A stretch of DNA of 22,731 nucleotides from an uncultured Limnohabitans sp. (GCA_937928195.1 CALEYZ010000175.1:1-22731); one strand, 5' to 3'; positions 14,328 to 22,606 are shown, numbered from the stretch's first letter. A program made the numbers and translations. The notes: a model not told the origin generated them from the sequence alone.

Positions 14328-15661
14328 TGAATTCAAAAACTGCAGCGGACCTCAGCCCCCAAGTCCAAGCCTTGTTGGCACGCATCGAATCCAAGCAAGA
14401 CGAGGTGGTGGCGCTCACACAAGACTTGGTGCGCATTCCAACAGTCAATCCGCCGGGCGATGCTTATGAAGCCTGCGCACGGTTCATTGGCGAACGACTC
14501 AAACCTCGCGGCTTTGCCGTTGAATATGTTCGCGCGCACGGTGCCCCTGGCGACTCCGATGCCAAACCCCGCGTGAATGTGGTGGCCCGTTGGCAAGGCG
14601 CTGCAGCAGGTGAGTGCGTTCACTTCAACAGCCACATCGATGTGGTTGAGGCCGGCAGTGGCTGGACCTCCGACCCGTTTGGCGCAGAAATTCGTGACGG
14701 CAAAATTTACGGCCGCGGTACCTGTGACATGAAGGGCGGCTTGGCCGCCAGCATCATTGCCTGTGAAGCCCTGATCGAATCGGGTTTGCCCATTCCAGGC
14801 GCACTTGAAATCAGTGGCACCGTGGACGAGGAATCTGGGGGCTTTGCCGGGGTGGGCTATTTGGCGGAGCGCGGCTACTTCAGCAAACCGCGCGTGCACC
14901 ATGTGATCATCCCTGAGCCTTTGGGGGTGGACCGCATTTGTTTGGGACACCGGGGCGTGTGGTGGAGCGAGGTGGAAACCAAGGGCCGCATCGCCCATGG
15001 CTCGATGCCGTTTTTAGGCGACAGCGCCATCAACCACATGAGCGCGTTCATCCACTTGCTCGAAACGCAACTGCAACCGCAGCTGAACCAAAGGCGCACA
15101 GCCGAACCCGTGGAGCCACCGGGTGCGCGCGTTAGCACTTTGAACATCAACAGCATTCATGGCGGACAAGTTGAGCAGCGCTATGCCACCGACGAACGCG
15201 GTTGGCCGACGGCCGACGCGCCTTCGCCCGTGGTGGCGCACAGCTGCCGCACGGTGCTCGACAGGCGTTTCATTGCCGAAGAAAATTTAGAAGCCGTGAA
15301 GCAAGAAATCATCGACATGCTCGACGAGCTCAAACGCACAAGGCCTGGCTTTGATTACGGCATTCGCGACATCATGAGCTTTGTGCCCACTGCCACGCCG
15401 CGCGATGCGCCGGTGGTGGACGCCACAGCGCGGGCCATTGCGCGCGTGCTTGGCCGCGAGCCTTCTTACATTGCCAGCCCCGGCACCTACGACCAAAAGC
15501 ACATTGTGCGAACGGGCAAGTTGAAAGACTGCATCGCCTATGGCCCAGGTATCTTGGACTTGGCCCACCAGCCCAATGAGTATGTGGGCATTCAAGAACT
15601 GGTGGACTCGGCCAAAGTGATGGCCTTGGCCAGCCTAAGCTTGACAGGTGCCATGCGGTAA
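14327..15661 (+). CDS. M20 family metallopeptidase, ArgE/DapE-type deacylase
   Basis: This di-zinc amidohydrolase has 444 residues. Zinc ligands are readable in order: SHIDVV at 102-107 (His103, Asp105), RGTCDMKGG at 130-138 (Asp134), DEESGG at 167-172 (catalytic Glu168 and ligand Glu169), IIPEP at 194-198 (Glu197), and a late His in DLAHQPNEY. The family removes N-acyl groups or splits dipeptides; ArgE itself is not implied. The start is ATG 14327, overlapping the preceding stop (TGATG), with GGAG at 14314-14317; a TTG three bases earlier is rejected. It is unusual to find it directly coupled to a persulfide dioxygenase. Together with the following M81 and amidase genes, it points to breakdown of an N-acylated amino acid or small peptide. 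Confidence 0.9.
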   Translation: MNSKTAADLSPQVQALLARIESKQDEVVALTQDLVRIPTVNPPGDAYEACARFIGERLKPRGFAVEYVRAHGAPGDSDAKPRVNVVARWQGAAAGECVHFNSHIDVVEAGSGWTSDPFGAEIRDGKIYGRGTCDMKGGLAASIIACEALIESGLPIPGALEISGTVDEESGGFAGVGYLAERGYFSKPRVHHVIIPEPLGVDRICLGHRGVWWSEVETKGRIAHGSMPFLGDSAINHMSAFIHLLETQLQPQLNQRRTAEPVEPPGARVSTLNINSIHGGQVEQRYATDERGWPTADAPSPVVAHSCRTVLDRRFIAEENLEAVKQEIIDMLDELKRTRPGFDYGIRDIMSFVPTATPRDAPVVDATARAIARVLGREPSYIASPGTYDQKHIVRTGKLKDCIAYGPGILDLAHQPNEYVGIQELVDSAKVMALASLSLTGAMR

Positions 15662-15668
15662 AGCATTG

Positions 15669-17168
15669 ATGACCAGAATCTTGATCGCTGGTTATCAGCA
15701 CGAGACCAACACCTTCGCGCCCAGCTTGGCCGATTGGGCGGCTTTCAATTGCGGTGAATCCTTTCCTGCTTACGTGCGCGGTCAAACGATGATGGCGCAA
15801 ATGACCGGCATCAACATGCCGATCTCAGGCTTCATGGACGCGGCCAAACGCTGGCAGTGGGATCTGATTCCTTCGGCGTGGGCGGGTGCAACGCCATCGT
15901 CTTATGTCACGCAAGAGGCCTTTGAAAACATCGCCTCGGCCATCTTGGAAGACATTCGACATGCCTTGCCCAAGGGCCTGGATGGCATTTATTTGGACTT
16001 GCACGGCGCCGCCGTTGCACAGCATGCCGATGACAGTGAGGGCGAGTTGCTCTCTCGCATCCGGCAGTTGGTGGGGCCTGCCATGCCCATCGTGGCCAGC
16101 TTGGATTTGCACGCCAATGTGACGCAGCGCATGTTGGCGCAAAGTGACGCCTTGGTGTCGTACCGCACGTATCCGCACATCGACATGGCCGACACCGGTG
16201 AATTGGCCGCGCAGTTGATGCAGCGGCGTTTGAAGTTGGGCCGAAAAGAGCCGATGTTCTCACGTCGTTTCCCTTTCTTGATTTCATTGAATGCACAGTC
16301 CACATGGATGGCACCCGCCAAGTCTGCCTACGAGCAGTTGCTGGCACTTGACCGTGAGTCGGGTGTGATGCTGAGTTTTTGCATGGGCTTTCCTGCTTCA
16401 GATTTTGAGGAGTGTGGTCCTGTGGTTTGGGGACATGGCCCGCAGGCAGAAGCCGTGGTTGAACAGCTCTTCAAGGCGGTCAGCGAACCCAGTGTGTGGC
16501 GGCCCCATTGGCTGCCTGCGCGCGACGCGGTGGTGCACGCCCTGGCAACGGCCAGCAAAGTTGCGGCGCCCGTCGTGATTGCCGACACGCAAGACAACCC
16601 TGGCGCAGGCGGTGACAGCAACACCACCGGCATGTTGCACGCCCTCTTGCAACAAGGGGCTGGCAAAGTTTTTCCGGGGCAGGTTGCGGTCGGTTTGGTG
16701 TTTGATCCACAGGTCGCCCAAATGGCCTGTGACGCGGGTGTCGGTGCACAAATCCATTGCAGTTTAGGCAAGGCCGTGCCCATCTTCAACGGCCAACTCA
16801 GCGACCCGCCCTTGCAGGCGCGTTTTACCGTCAAAGCCATCAGCGATGGCCGCTGCGTGTTGAAGGGCCCCATGATGACCGGCGTTGCGGTGCAAATGGG
16901 CCCCAGTGCGTGTTTGGAAATCGACGGCATTTTGATTGCCGTCGTCAGCGGCAAAGTGCAGTTGCTCGATCGTGAGTTGCTGCGCACGCTGGGCATTCAT
17001 GCTGAACAAATGAAGATCGTGGTGGTGAAAAGTTCCAACCACTTCAGAGCCGACTTCACCCCCATCGCCTCTGAAGTCCTGATCGCCAAAGCGCCGGGCC
17101 CGATGGCGGCAGACCCCGGCGATTTGCCCTGGAAAAAACTCAGTCCTTTGACAAGACGACAACCCTGA
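15669..17168 (+). CDS. M81 family metallopeptidase (MlrC-like), second paralogue
   Basis: This 499-residue protein has the canonical M81 N-terminus, MTRILIAGYQHETNTFAP, with His11/Glu12. Further metal-site candidates are His112 (DLHGAAV), Asp146/His148 (LDLHANVT) and His170 (YPHID). The C-terminal domain shows ADTQDNPGAGGDSNT, the counterpart of the glycine-rich stretch in the first paralogue. ATG 15669, seven bases after the M20 stop, gives the standard N-terminus; ATG 15648 would overlap the M20 gene and add seven residues. It is only distantly similar to the copy at 4158-5708, so this is not a recent duplication. It is cytoplasmic, with an unknown substrate; MlrC acts on linear peptides from a cyclic non-ribosomal peptide. 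An amidase gene follows after 16 bases. Confidence 0.9.
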   Translation: MTRILIAGYQHETNTFAPSLADWAAFNCGESFPAYVRGQTMMAQMTGINMPISGFMDAAKRWQWDLIPSAWAGATPSSYVTQEAFENIASAILEDIRHALPKGLDGIYLDLHGAAVAQHADDSEGELLSRIRQLVGPAMPIVASLDLHANVTQRMLAQSDALVSYRTYPHIDMADTGELAAQLMQRRLKLGRKEPMFSRRFPFLISLNAQSTWMAPAKSAYEQLLALDRESGVMLSFCMGFPASDFEECGPVVWGHGPQAEAVVEQLFKAVSEPSVWRPHWLPARDAVVHALATASKVAAPVVIADTQDNPGAGGDSNTTGMLHALLQQGAGKVFPGQVAVGLVFDPQVAQMACDAGVGAQIHCSLGKAVPIFNGQLSDPPLQARFTVKAISDGRCVLKGPMMTGVAVQMGPSACLEIDGILIAVVSGKVQLLDRELLRTLGIHAEQMKIVVVKSSNHFRADFTPIASEVLIAKAPGPMAADPGDLPWKKLSPLTRRQP

Positions 17169-17184
17169 ATGAGGCCACGCTTGT

Positions 17185-18615
17185 ATGACTTCTGCCAAAC
17201 CAACCGATTTAACGCAATGCACTGCGCATCAACTGCTGGCGCTTTATCGCAGCGGTGTCGCATCGCCCGTTGACACCACACGCGCTGTGTTGGCGCGCAT
17301 CGAACGCGTCAACCCGCAGATCAATGCCTTCACGTTGGTGGACGAAGAGGTGGCCATGCAATGCGCTCAACGCAGTGAAGCCAAGTGGACGGCGCATCGG
17401 CAATCAGGGGGGCAAGGCCCGGAAGTCGGTGCGTTGGAAGGCGTGCCTGTTTCCATCAAAGACCTCATACTGACCAAAGGGTGGCCCACGCTGCGCGGCA
17501 GTCGAACCATTGACCCGCAGCAAGCTTGGGAGGTGGATGCGCCTGTGACGGCACGCTTGAAAGAATCAGGTGCGGTCTTGTTTGCCAAAACCACCACCCC
17601 CGAGTTTGGTTGCAAAGGCGAAACCAATTCACCCGCCACGGGTTTGACGCGCAATCCATGGCACCTGGACAAGACCCCCGGTGGTTCTTCCGGCGGCACG
17701 GCTGCCGCGGTGGCCGCGGGCCTTGGCCCTTTGGGTGTGGGCACTGATGGCGCAGGCAGTGTGCGCATCCCCGCTGCGTTTTGCGGCAACTTTGGTTTGA
17801 AGCCCAGTTTTGGCCGGGTCCCTGCGTACCCCTTGTCACCCTTTGGGTCGGTTGCGCACTTGGGGCCGCACAGCATGAGTGTGCAAGATGCGGCCCTCAT
17901 GATGAACGTGATGAAGCAAGCGGACGCAAGAGATTGGACCTCATTGCCCCCTGACGCCACCGATTACTTGCAGGGTTTGAACGATGGCATTCGAGGTTTG
18001 CGCATTGCGTATTCGCCCACCTTGGGCTATGCCCGCAACATTCACCCGGAGGTGGCCGCGGCAGTCGAGCGTGCTGTCAAAGTGCTTGAAACCTTGGGTG
18101 CTCATGTTGAGCAAGTGGACCCCGGCATCGAGGACCCTTTGGAAATCACCACGGGCTTGTGGTTTTTGGGCGCGCTCACGGTTTGGAAGGGTTTAAGCCC
18201 CGCGCAACAGGCCTTGACCGATCCGGATTTCAAAGCGCAAGCGGTGTTGGGTGAAAAATTCAGCGCCCTAGACATTCAGCAATTGAATTTGAGGCGCGGT
18301 GCTTTGGGCTCGCACATGCGCCAGTTCATGCAGACCTATGACCTCTTGGTCACCCCTGCTGTGGCCGTGCCTGCGTTTGACGTTCGGCCAGCAGGACAGC
18401 AAAGCATGACGCCTGAAGTCATGCTGGGCTGGACACCCTTCAGCTATCCCTTCAATTTGACGCAGCAGCCTGCCGCCACCGTGCCGTGTGGTTTGACAAA
18501 GGAAGGCCTGCCAATGGGCTTGCAATTTGTGGGGCGCATGTTTGAGGACGCCATGGTGTTGCGCGCCTCACGTGCCTACGAGTCGGTCTGTCCTATTCCC
18601 CGGCCAAAGATTTAA
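17185..18615 (+). CDS. Amidase signature family hydrolase
   Basis: The 476 residues carry the Ser-cisSer-Lys triad of amidase signature enzymes: Lys92 in VSIKDL, cis-Ser168 in TPGGSSGG, and nucleophile Ser192 in GTDGAGSVRIPA. The 24-residue spacing between the two serines equals that of fatty acid amide hydrolase (Ser217/Ser241). The C-terminal NLTQQPAATVPCG and GLPMGLQFVG blocks are family-typical. It is not the GatA subunit of tRNA amidotransferase as far as context shows, since no gatB or gatC is nearby. GAGG lies about ten bases before the ATG. It ends the M20-M81-amidase series and may release ammonia or an amine from the same compound. The substrate is unknown. Confidence 0.9.
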   Translation: MTSAKPTDLTQCTAHQLLALYRSGVASPVDTTRAVLARIERVNPQINAFTLVDEEVAMQCAQRSEAKWTAHRQSGGQGPEVGALEGVPVSIKDLILTKGWPTLRGSRTIDPQQAWEVDAPVTARLKESGAVLFAKTTTPEFGCKGETNSPATGLTRNPWHLDKTPGGSSGGTAAAVAAGLGPLGVGTDGAGSVRIPAAFCGNFGLKPSFGRVPAYPLSPFGSVAHLGPHSMSVQDAALMMNVMKQADARDWTSLPPDATDYLQGLNDGIRGLRIAYSPTLGYARNIHPEVAAAVERAVKVLETLGAHVEQVDPGIEDPLEITTGLWFLGALTVWKGLSPAQQALTDPDFKAQAVLGEKFSALDIQQLNLRRGALGSHMRQFMQTYDLLVTPAVAVPAFDVRPAGQQSMTPEVMLGWTPFSYPFNLTQQPAATVPCGLTKEGLPMGLQFVGRMFEDAMVLRASRAYESVCPIPRPKI

Positions 18616-18659
18616 AAGGGCCAGCTCGCCCTGTTGAAAAAATCATTATCATCGCCTCT

Positions 18660-19424
18660 ATGACTTTTTTGGCCATCGACGTCGGCAACACCCGCTTGAA
18701 GTGGGCGCTATACGATCGTCCGCACACCCAAGCCAATGTGTTGGCGCAAGGCGCAGAGTTTCTAGAGAACATTGAAACTTTGGCCGAAGGACCGTGGGCT
18801 GCTTTGCCTGCGCCCCAACGCATGCTGGGCTGTGTCGTGGCCGGCGAAGCCGTCAAGCGCCGTGTGCAAGAGCAGTTGGAGATTTGGGACATCACGCCCC
18901 AGTGGGTGGTCTCTTCCACCGAAGAGGCGGGTGTGTCGAATGGGTATGACCATCCCACCCGTTTGGGCTCTGACCGATGGGTGGCCATGATTGGCGCGCG
19001 CCATCGCTTGTTGTCAAAAGGTGAAGCCAAGCCGCTGGTGGTTGTGATGGTGGGCACCGCTGTCACGGTGGAAGCCTTGGACCAGCATGGCAAATTTTTA
19101 GGCGGTTTCATTTTGCCTGGGCACGGCATCATGCTGCGCGCTTTGGAATCTGGCACTGCGGGCTTGCATGTACCCACGGGTGAAGTGCGGCCCTTTCCCA
19201 CCAACACCAGCGATGCGTTAACCAGTGGTGGCACCTACGCCATTGCCGGCGCTTGCGAACGCATGGTGCAGCATCTGAAAGAGCATACGGGCATGGCGCC
19301 CGCTTGTGTCATGACCGGTGGTGCGGGTTGGAAAATGGCCCCCAGCATGGCCATCCAATTTGAATTGGTCGACAGCCTGATTTTTGACGGTTTGCTGAAG
19401 CTGGCGCAAACACGTTTCGCCTAA
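18660..19424 (+). CDS. coaX: Type III pantothenate kinase
   Basis: CoaX phosphorylates pantothenate, the first step of coenzyme A synthesis, and is insensitive to CoA feedback. The 254 residues show the ASKHA-fold phosphate loop DVGNTRLKW at 7-15, GSDRW at 103-107 (catalytic Asp105), GTAVTVE at 132-138 (usually ending in Asp rather than Glu) and GGFILPG at 148-154. The start ATG at 18660 is 44 bases after the amidase stop, so it may have its own promoter, but none is convincing. In many relatives coaX follows birA; here the gene upstream is the amidase. It converges on the TetR gene with one base between the two stops. Confidence 0.94.
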   Translation: MTFLAIDVGNTRLKWALYDRPHTQANVLAQGAEFLENIETLAEGPWAALPAPQRMLGCVVAGEAVKRRVQEQLEIWDITPQWVVSSTEEAGVSNGYDHPTRLGSDRWVAMIGARHRLLSKGEAKPLVVVMVGTAVTVEALDQHGKFLGGFILPGHGIMLRALESGTAGLHVPTGEVRPFPTNTSDALTSGGTYAIAGACERMVQHLKEHTGMAPACVMTGGAGWKMAPSMAIQFELVDSLIFDGLLKLAQTRFA

Positions 19425-19425
19425 C

Positions 19426-20076
19426 TCAATAGGCTTGCGTGAGTTGCATCAAGTGTGCACGCTCATCCATGTTTTCCAGATACGGCGCTAACAACAAGAG
19501 CACGTGCTTGGCGCCACGCGCCAAAGCTTCTCCCGCACTTTCGGGCTCCATGGCATGGCGCGGATTGCGCACATATTCATAGCTCAGCCAGTACGTCACC
19601 ACCACCGACATGCTGGCCGACAAGGTGCTGAAGGTGTCGGGGTTGCTTCGGATGTGCCCTTGTCTGGCCAATGCTTGCAGCAGTTGGTTCAGCGCGGTTG
19701 TTTTGGCCTCTAAGATGTTTTTGAAATGCGTTTCCAAGTGGCGATTCTTGGACAGCAAGTCGTTCAGGTCGCGGTAGAGGAAGCGGTGATCCCAAATGAG
19801 CTCAAACAATGAGTGCAAGAAGAACCAAGCGTCTTCCACATCCTTGACATCTTGGCTGGCCTCGAGCAGGCTGAGAATGTGTGTTTTGTAGTCATCAAAA
19901 AGATGGCTGACCAATTGGTCTTTGGCCGGGAAGTGATAGTACAAATTGCCCGGACTGATGTTCAGCTCAGCGGAGATGAGCGTGGTCGAGACATTGGGCT
20001 CACCATAGCGATTGAACAAGTCCAATGCCACTGTGGCAATGCGTTCTGCGGTGCGTCGAGGTGCTTTTTTGACCAT
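19426..20076 (-). CDS. TetR family transcriptional regulator, phasin-linked
   Basis: This 216-residue regulator has an N-terminal helix-turn-helix at about 9-63, including ISAELNISPGNLYYHFPAKD with the TetR-typical NLYYHF. It continues with an all-helical ligand-binding domain. It lies 35 bases after the phasin gene on the same strand. TetR genes in this position are common in Burkholderiales and may respond to an acyl-CoA or fatty-acid-like ligand; this is inferred from context, not seen in the sequence. Its stop TGA is one base from the coaX stop, so there is no room for a terminator between them. Confidence 0.9.
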   Translation of the reverse strand: MVKKAPRRTAERIATVALDLFNRYGEPNVSTTLISAELNISPGNLYYHFPAKDQLVSHLFDDYKTHILSLLEASQDVKDVEDAWFFLHSLFELIWDHRFLYRDLNDLLSKNRHLETHFKNILEAKTTALNQLLQALARQGHIRSNPDTFSTLSASMSVVVTYWLSYEYVRNPRHAMEPESAGEALARGAKHVLLLLAPYLENMDERAHLMQLTQAY

Positions 20077-20111
20077 GCCGTTTTGTGTGGTGGCGCTTTG
20101 TGTGCCGAGCT

Positions 20112-20555
20112 TTAAGCGCGTGCTTTGGCTTTGGTGGCACTGGCGCGTTGACGCGGCGCGGCTTTGGGTGCATTGGTTTTCAATGCGGCCTCGAGTGCGC
20201 TGACACGTTCTTGCAGTGCGGCCACTTCTTGCGCCGTAGGCAAGCCCAGGCTTTTCAAAGCGCGGGCGACGCGGTCTTCAAACAAATGCTCCAGCCGGTC
20301 GACTTTGACGGAGGCGGGTTGCACCATGCTTGTCTGAATGCCAGCGCTGAGCCCCTGGGCCAATTGGTTGAAATGCGCGGTGGCTTCGTGGAGTTTTTCT
20401 TGGGCAACTGCTTGTGCTTGCGCCATGGCCCCCAGGCCGGCCATCCAGATGTCTTTGGAGGCCTTGCTGTTCAACGCTTCTTTGGCTGTGTTTTTGGCTT
20501 GCGCTGCCTTGGCTGTGGGCTTGGTGCGTGACTTCGAGGTCGATTGGGTTGCCAT
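20112..20555 (-). CDS. Phasin family (PhaI/PhaF-like) polyhydroxyalkanoate granule protein
   Basis: The protein has 147 residues from ATG 20555, which has GGAG five bases upstream. The N-terminal 35 residues are Lys/Ala/Thr/Ser-rich. Next comes an amphipathic helical phasin core: KDIWMAGLGAMAQAQAVAQE at about 35-54, then VDRLEHLFEDRVARALKSLG. A leucine/valine heptad stretch follows (EVAALQERVSALEAALK), probably forming an oligomerising coiled coil as in PhaF. It ends in a basic Ala/Lys/Pro/Arg tail (KAAPRQRASATKAKARA), which in PhaF-type phasins binds DNA. It would coat polyhydroxyalkanoate granules and may tether them to the nucleoid. No PHA synthase is in the window. Confidence 0.88.
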   Translation of the reverse strand: MATQSTSKSRTKPTAKAAQAKNTAKEALNSKASKDIWMAGLGAMAQAQAVAQEKLHEATAHFNQLAQGLSAGIQTSMVQPASVKVDRLEHLFEDRVARALKSLGLPTAQEVAALQERVSALEAALKTNAPKAAPRQRASATKAKARA

Positions 20556-20594
20556 GGGAACTCCGTACTTCTTGGGTTGGTTCAGCAAAACCCC

Positions 20595-20623
20595 ACTTTA
20601 ACCGCTGTCGCAGGGCCTGCCAA
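20595..20623 (-). promoter_or_regulatory. Probable sigma-70 promoter of the phasin gene
   Basis: On the minus strand TTGGCA (20623-20618, 5 of 6 to consensus), a 17-base spacer and TAAAGT (20600-20595, 4 of 6) form a plausible promoter. It is about 40 bases upstream of the phasin ATG, giving a leader of roughly 30 bases that contains the GGAG ribosome-binding site. Confidence 0.55.
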
Positions 20624-20626
20624 GGC

Positions 20627-20647
20627 TTCTAAAATACAGTTTTAGAA
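20627..20647. promoter_or_regulatory. Perfect 8-bp inverted repeat at the rfbB start, overlapping a -10-like box
   Basis: TTCTAAAA (20627-20634) and TTTTAGAA (20640-20647) flank a five-base centre, eight bases before the rfbB ATG. TAAAAT at 20630-20635 is a 5-of-6 match to a -10 box, but no good -35 is seen 16-18 bases upstream. The palindrome could be an operator or a weak AT-rich hairpin in the leader near the AGAAAG ribosome-binding site. Confidence 0.5.
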
Positions 20648-20655
20648 AGAAAAGC

Positions 20656-21717
20656 ATGGCTGTTCTGATTACCGGCGGTGCGGGCTTCATTGGTGCCAAC
20701 TTTGTGTTGGACTGGGTGGCGCACACGGATGAAAAAATCATCAACCTCGACAAGTTAACCTACGCAGGCAACTTGGCGTCTTTGGCGTCGCTGTCGAACA
20801 ACCCGCAACATGTTTTTGTGCAAGGTGACATTGGCGATGACGTGTTGTTGCCCAAGCTGCTCGCTGAACATCAGCCGCGTGCGGTGTTGAACTTTGCGGC
20901 CGAAAGTCATGTGGACCGCTCCATCCATGGCCCTGGCGATTTCATTGAAACCAACATTGTGGGCACCTTCCGTTTGCTCGAGTCGGTGCGCGGTTATTGG
21001 CAAGCTTTGTCAGCCGATGCGCAGCAGCAATTTCGATTTTTGCATGTCTCCACCGACGAGGTCTACGGCAGCTTAACGCCACAAGATCCGGCCTTCAGCG
21101 AAAACAACAAATACGAACCCAACAGCCCTTACAGTGCCAGCAAGGCGGCCAGTGATCATTTGGTGCGCGCGTGGCATCACACCTATGGTTTGCCGGTGCT
21201 CACCACCAATTGCAGCAACAACTATGGGCCCTTTCACTTTCCAGAAAAACTGATTCCCTTGATGATCGTGAATGCCTTGGCAGGCAAGCCCTTGCCGGTG
21301 TACGGCGATGGCATGCAAGTGCGCGATTGGCTCTATGTAAAAGACCACTGCAGCGCCATTCGCCGTGTTTTAGAGAGCGGCCGTTTGGGTGAAACCTACA
21401 ACGTGGGCGGTTGGAACGAGAAGCCCAACATCGACATTGTGAACACCGTGTGCGCGCTGTTGGACGAGATGCGGCCCCGCGCCGATGGCCAGTCTTATGC
21501 ATCGCAAATCACCTACGTGAAAGACCGCCCCGGCCACGACCGCCGCTATGCCATCGATGCGCGCAAGCTTGAAAAAGAGTTGGGCTGGAAGCCTGCCGAA
21601 ACTTTTGAAACCGGCATTCGCAAAACGGTGGCTTGGTATTTGGACAACGCCCAATGGGTGGCCGATGTGCAAAGTGGCGCCTATCGCGAATGGGTTTCCA
21701 AGCACTACACGGCCTGA
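20656..21717 (+). CDS. rfbB: dTDP-glucose 4,6-dehydratase
   Basis: RfbB (RmlB) is the second enzyme of dTDP-L-rhamnose synthesis: it dehydrates dTDP-glucose to the 4-keto-6-deoxy sugar using bound NAD. The 353 residues form a short-chain dehydrogenase/reductase fold. Visible are the NAD loop GGAGFIG at 7-13, NFAAESHVDRSI at 79-90, the active-site STDEVYG at 132-138 (Asp134/Glu135), the YSASK motif at 159-163 (Tyr159/Lys163), and the substrate region TNCSNNYGPFHFPEKLIPL. The start has AGAAAG about eight bases upstream. It is divergent from the phasin gene, with 100 bases between, and is followed by rfbD after seven bases. The sugar goes to O-antigen, exopolysaccharide or other rhamnose glycans. 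Confidence 0.97.
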   Translation: MAVLITGGAGFIGANFVLDWVAHTDEKIINLDKLTYAGNLASLASLSNNPQHVFVQGDIGDDVLLPKLLAEHQPRAVLNFAAESHVDRSIHGPGDFIETNIVGTFRLLESVRGYWQALSADAQQQFRFLHVSTDEVYGSLTPQDPAFSENNKYEPNSPYSASKAASDHLVRAWHHTYGLPVLTTNCSNNYGPFHFPEKLIPLMIVNALAGKPLPVYGDGMQVRDWLYVKDHCSAIRRVLESGRLGETYNVGGWNEKPNIDIVNTVCALLDEMRPRADGQSYASQITYVKDRPGHDRRYAIDARKLEKELGWKPAETFETGIRKTVAWYLDNAQWVADVQSGAYREWVSKHYTA

Positions 21718-21724
21718 TTTGCGC

Positions 21725-22606
21725 ATGAAAATTTTATTGCTCGGCAAAAATGGCCAAGTGGGTTGCGAGCTGCAGCGCAGCCTGGCGCCTTTGGGTGAGT
21801 TGCTGGCCCTTGACCGGCACAGCCACTCGCATTGCGGTGACTTGGCCAATTTGGAAGGCTTGGCCGAGACAGTGCGTGTGTTCCGTCCTGATGTGGTGGT
21901 CAACGCAGCGGCTTACACCGCCGTGGACAAAGCCGAGTCCGATGCAGAGATGGCCCACGTGGTCAATGCACTGGCTCCAGAAGTGCTGGCACGCGCATGC
22001 GCGGCCATCGATGCCACGCTGATTCACTATTCAACCGACTATGTGTTCGATGGCCGTGGTCAGGCGGCTTGGCGCGAGGTCGATGCGACCGGCCCGCTCA
22101 ATGTCTATGGCCGCAGCAAGTTGGCCGGCGAGCAAGGCATTGCCAAGCAAGGCGCGAAGCATGTGATTTTCAGAACCAGCTGGGTGTATGGCACAGAAGG
22201 CGGCAACTTCGCCAAGACCATGCTGCGCTTGGCGCAAGAGCGCGAGAAGATGACGGTCATCAACGACCAGTTTGGCGCACCCACGGGTGCGGCATTGTTG
22301 GCCGATGTCACGGCCTTGGCGTTGCAAGCACCGCAGCCTTTGTCGGGCATTTACCACTTGGCCGCTGCCGGTGAAACAACGTGGTTTGACTATGCGCAGT
22401 ACGTGCTCAAACAGGCCAAAGCCTTGAAGCCCAGTTTGAAATTTTTGGTCAAAGAGGTGCTGCCCGTGGCCACGTCAGAATTTCCCACGCCGGCCAAGCG
22501 TCCTCAGAATTCCAGGCTCAATTGCAGCCGTTTGGAACAAGCCCTTCAGATCAAGTTGCCTGTTTGGCAAACGGGCGTCGACCAGCTCTTGGCAAAAATT
22601 TTGTGA
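21725..22606 (+). CDS. rfbD: dTDP-4-dehydrorhamnose reductase
   Basis: RfbD (RmlD) performs the last step, reducing dTDP-4-keto-L-rhamnose to dTDP-L-rhamnose with NAD(P)H. The 293 residues from ATG 21725 show GKNGQVG at 7-13 (cofactor loop), VVNAAAYTAVDKAE at 58-71, STDYVFDG at 103-110 and YGRSK at 128-132, followed by RTSWVYG and INDQFGAPT, all standard for the family. The frame is open back into rfbB, but only the 21725 start gives the normal N-terminus MKILLLGKNGQ. It is seven bases after rfbB and clearly in an operon with it. rfbA and rfbC are not in the window and are expected beyond the right edge. Confidence 0.96.
   Translation: MKILLLGKNGQVGCELQRSLAPLGELLALDRHSHSHCGDLANLEGLAETVRVFRPDVVVNAAAYTAVDKAESDAEMAHVVNALAPEVLARACAAIDATLIHYSTDYVFDGRGQAAWREVDATGPLNVYGRSKLAGEQGIAKQGAKHVIFRTSWVYGTEGGNFAKTMLRLAQEREKMTVINDQFGAPTGAALLADVTALALQAPQPLSGIYHLAAAGETTWFDYAQYVLKQAKALKPSLKFLVKEVLPVATSEFPTPAKRPQNSRLNCSRLEQALQIKLPVWQTGVDQLLAKIL

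Noticed and set aside
14333..14998. Open frame of 221 codons on the minus strand inside the M20 gene
   Set aside because: Antisense to zinc-binding codons of the M20 protein; no motif.
18617..18633. AGGGC/GCCCT stem after the amidase gene as a terminator
   Set aside because: Only 5 bp, and followed by an A-run rather than T on the plus strand; too weak to call.
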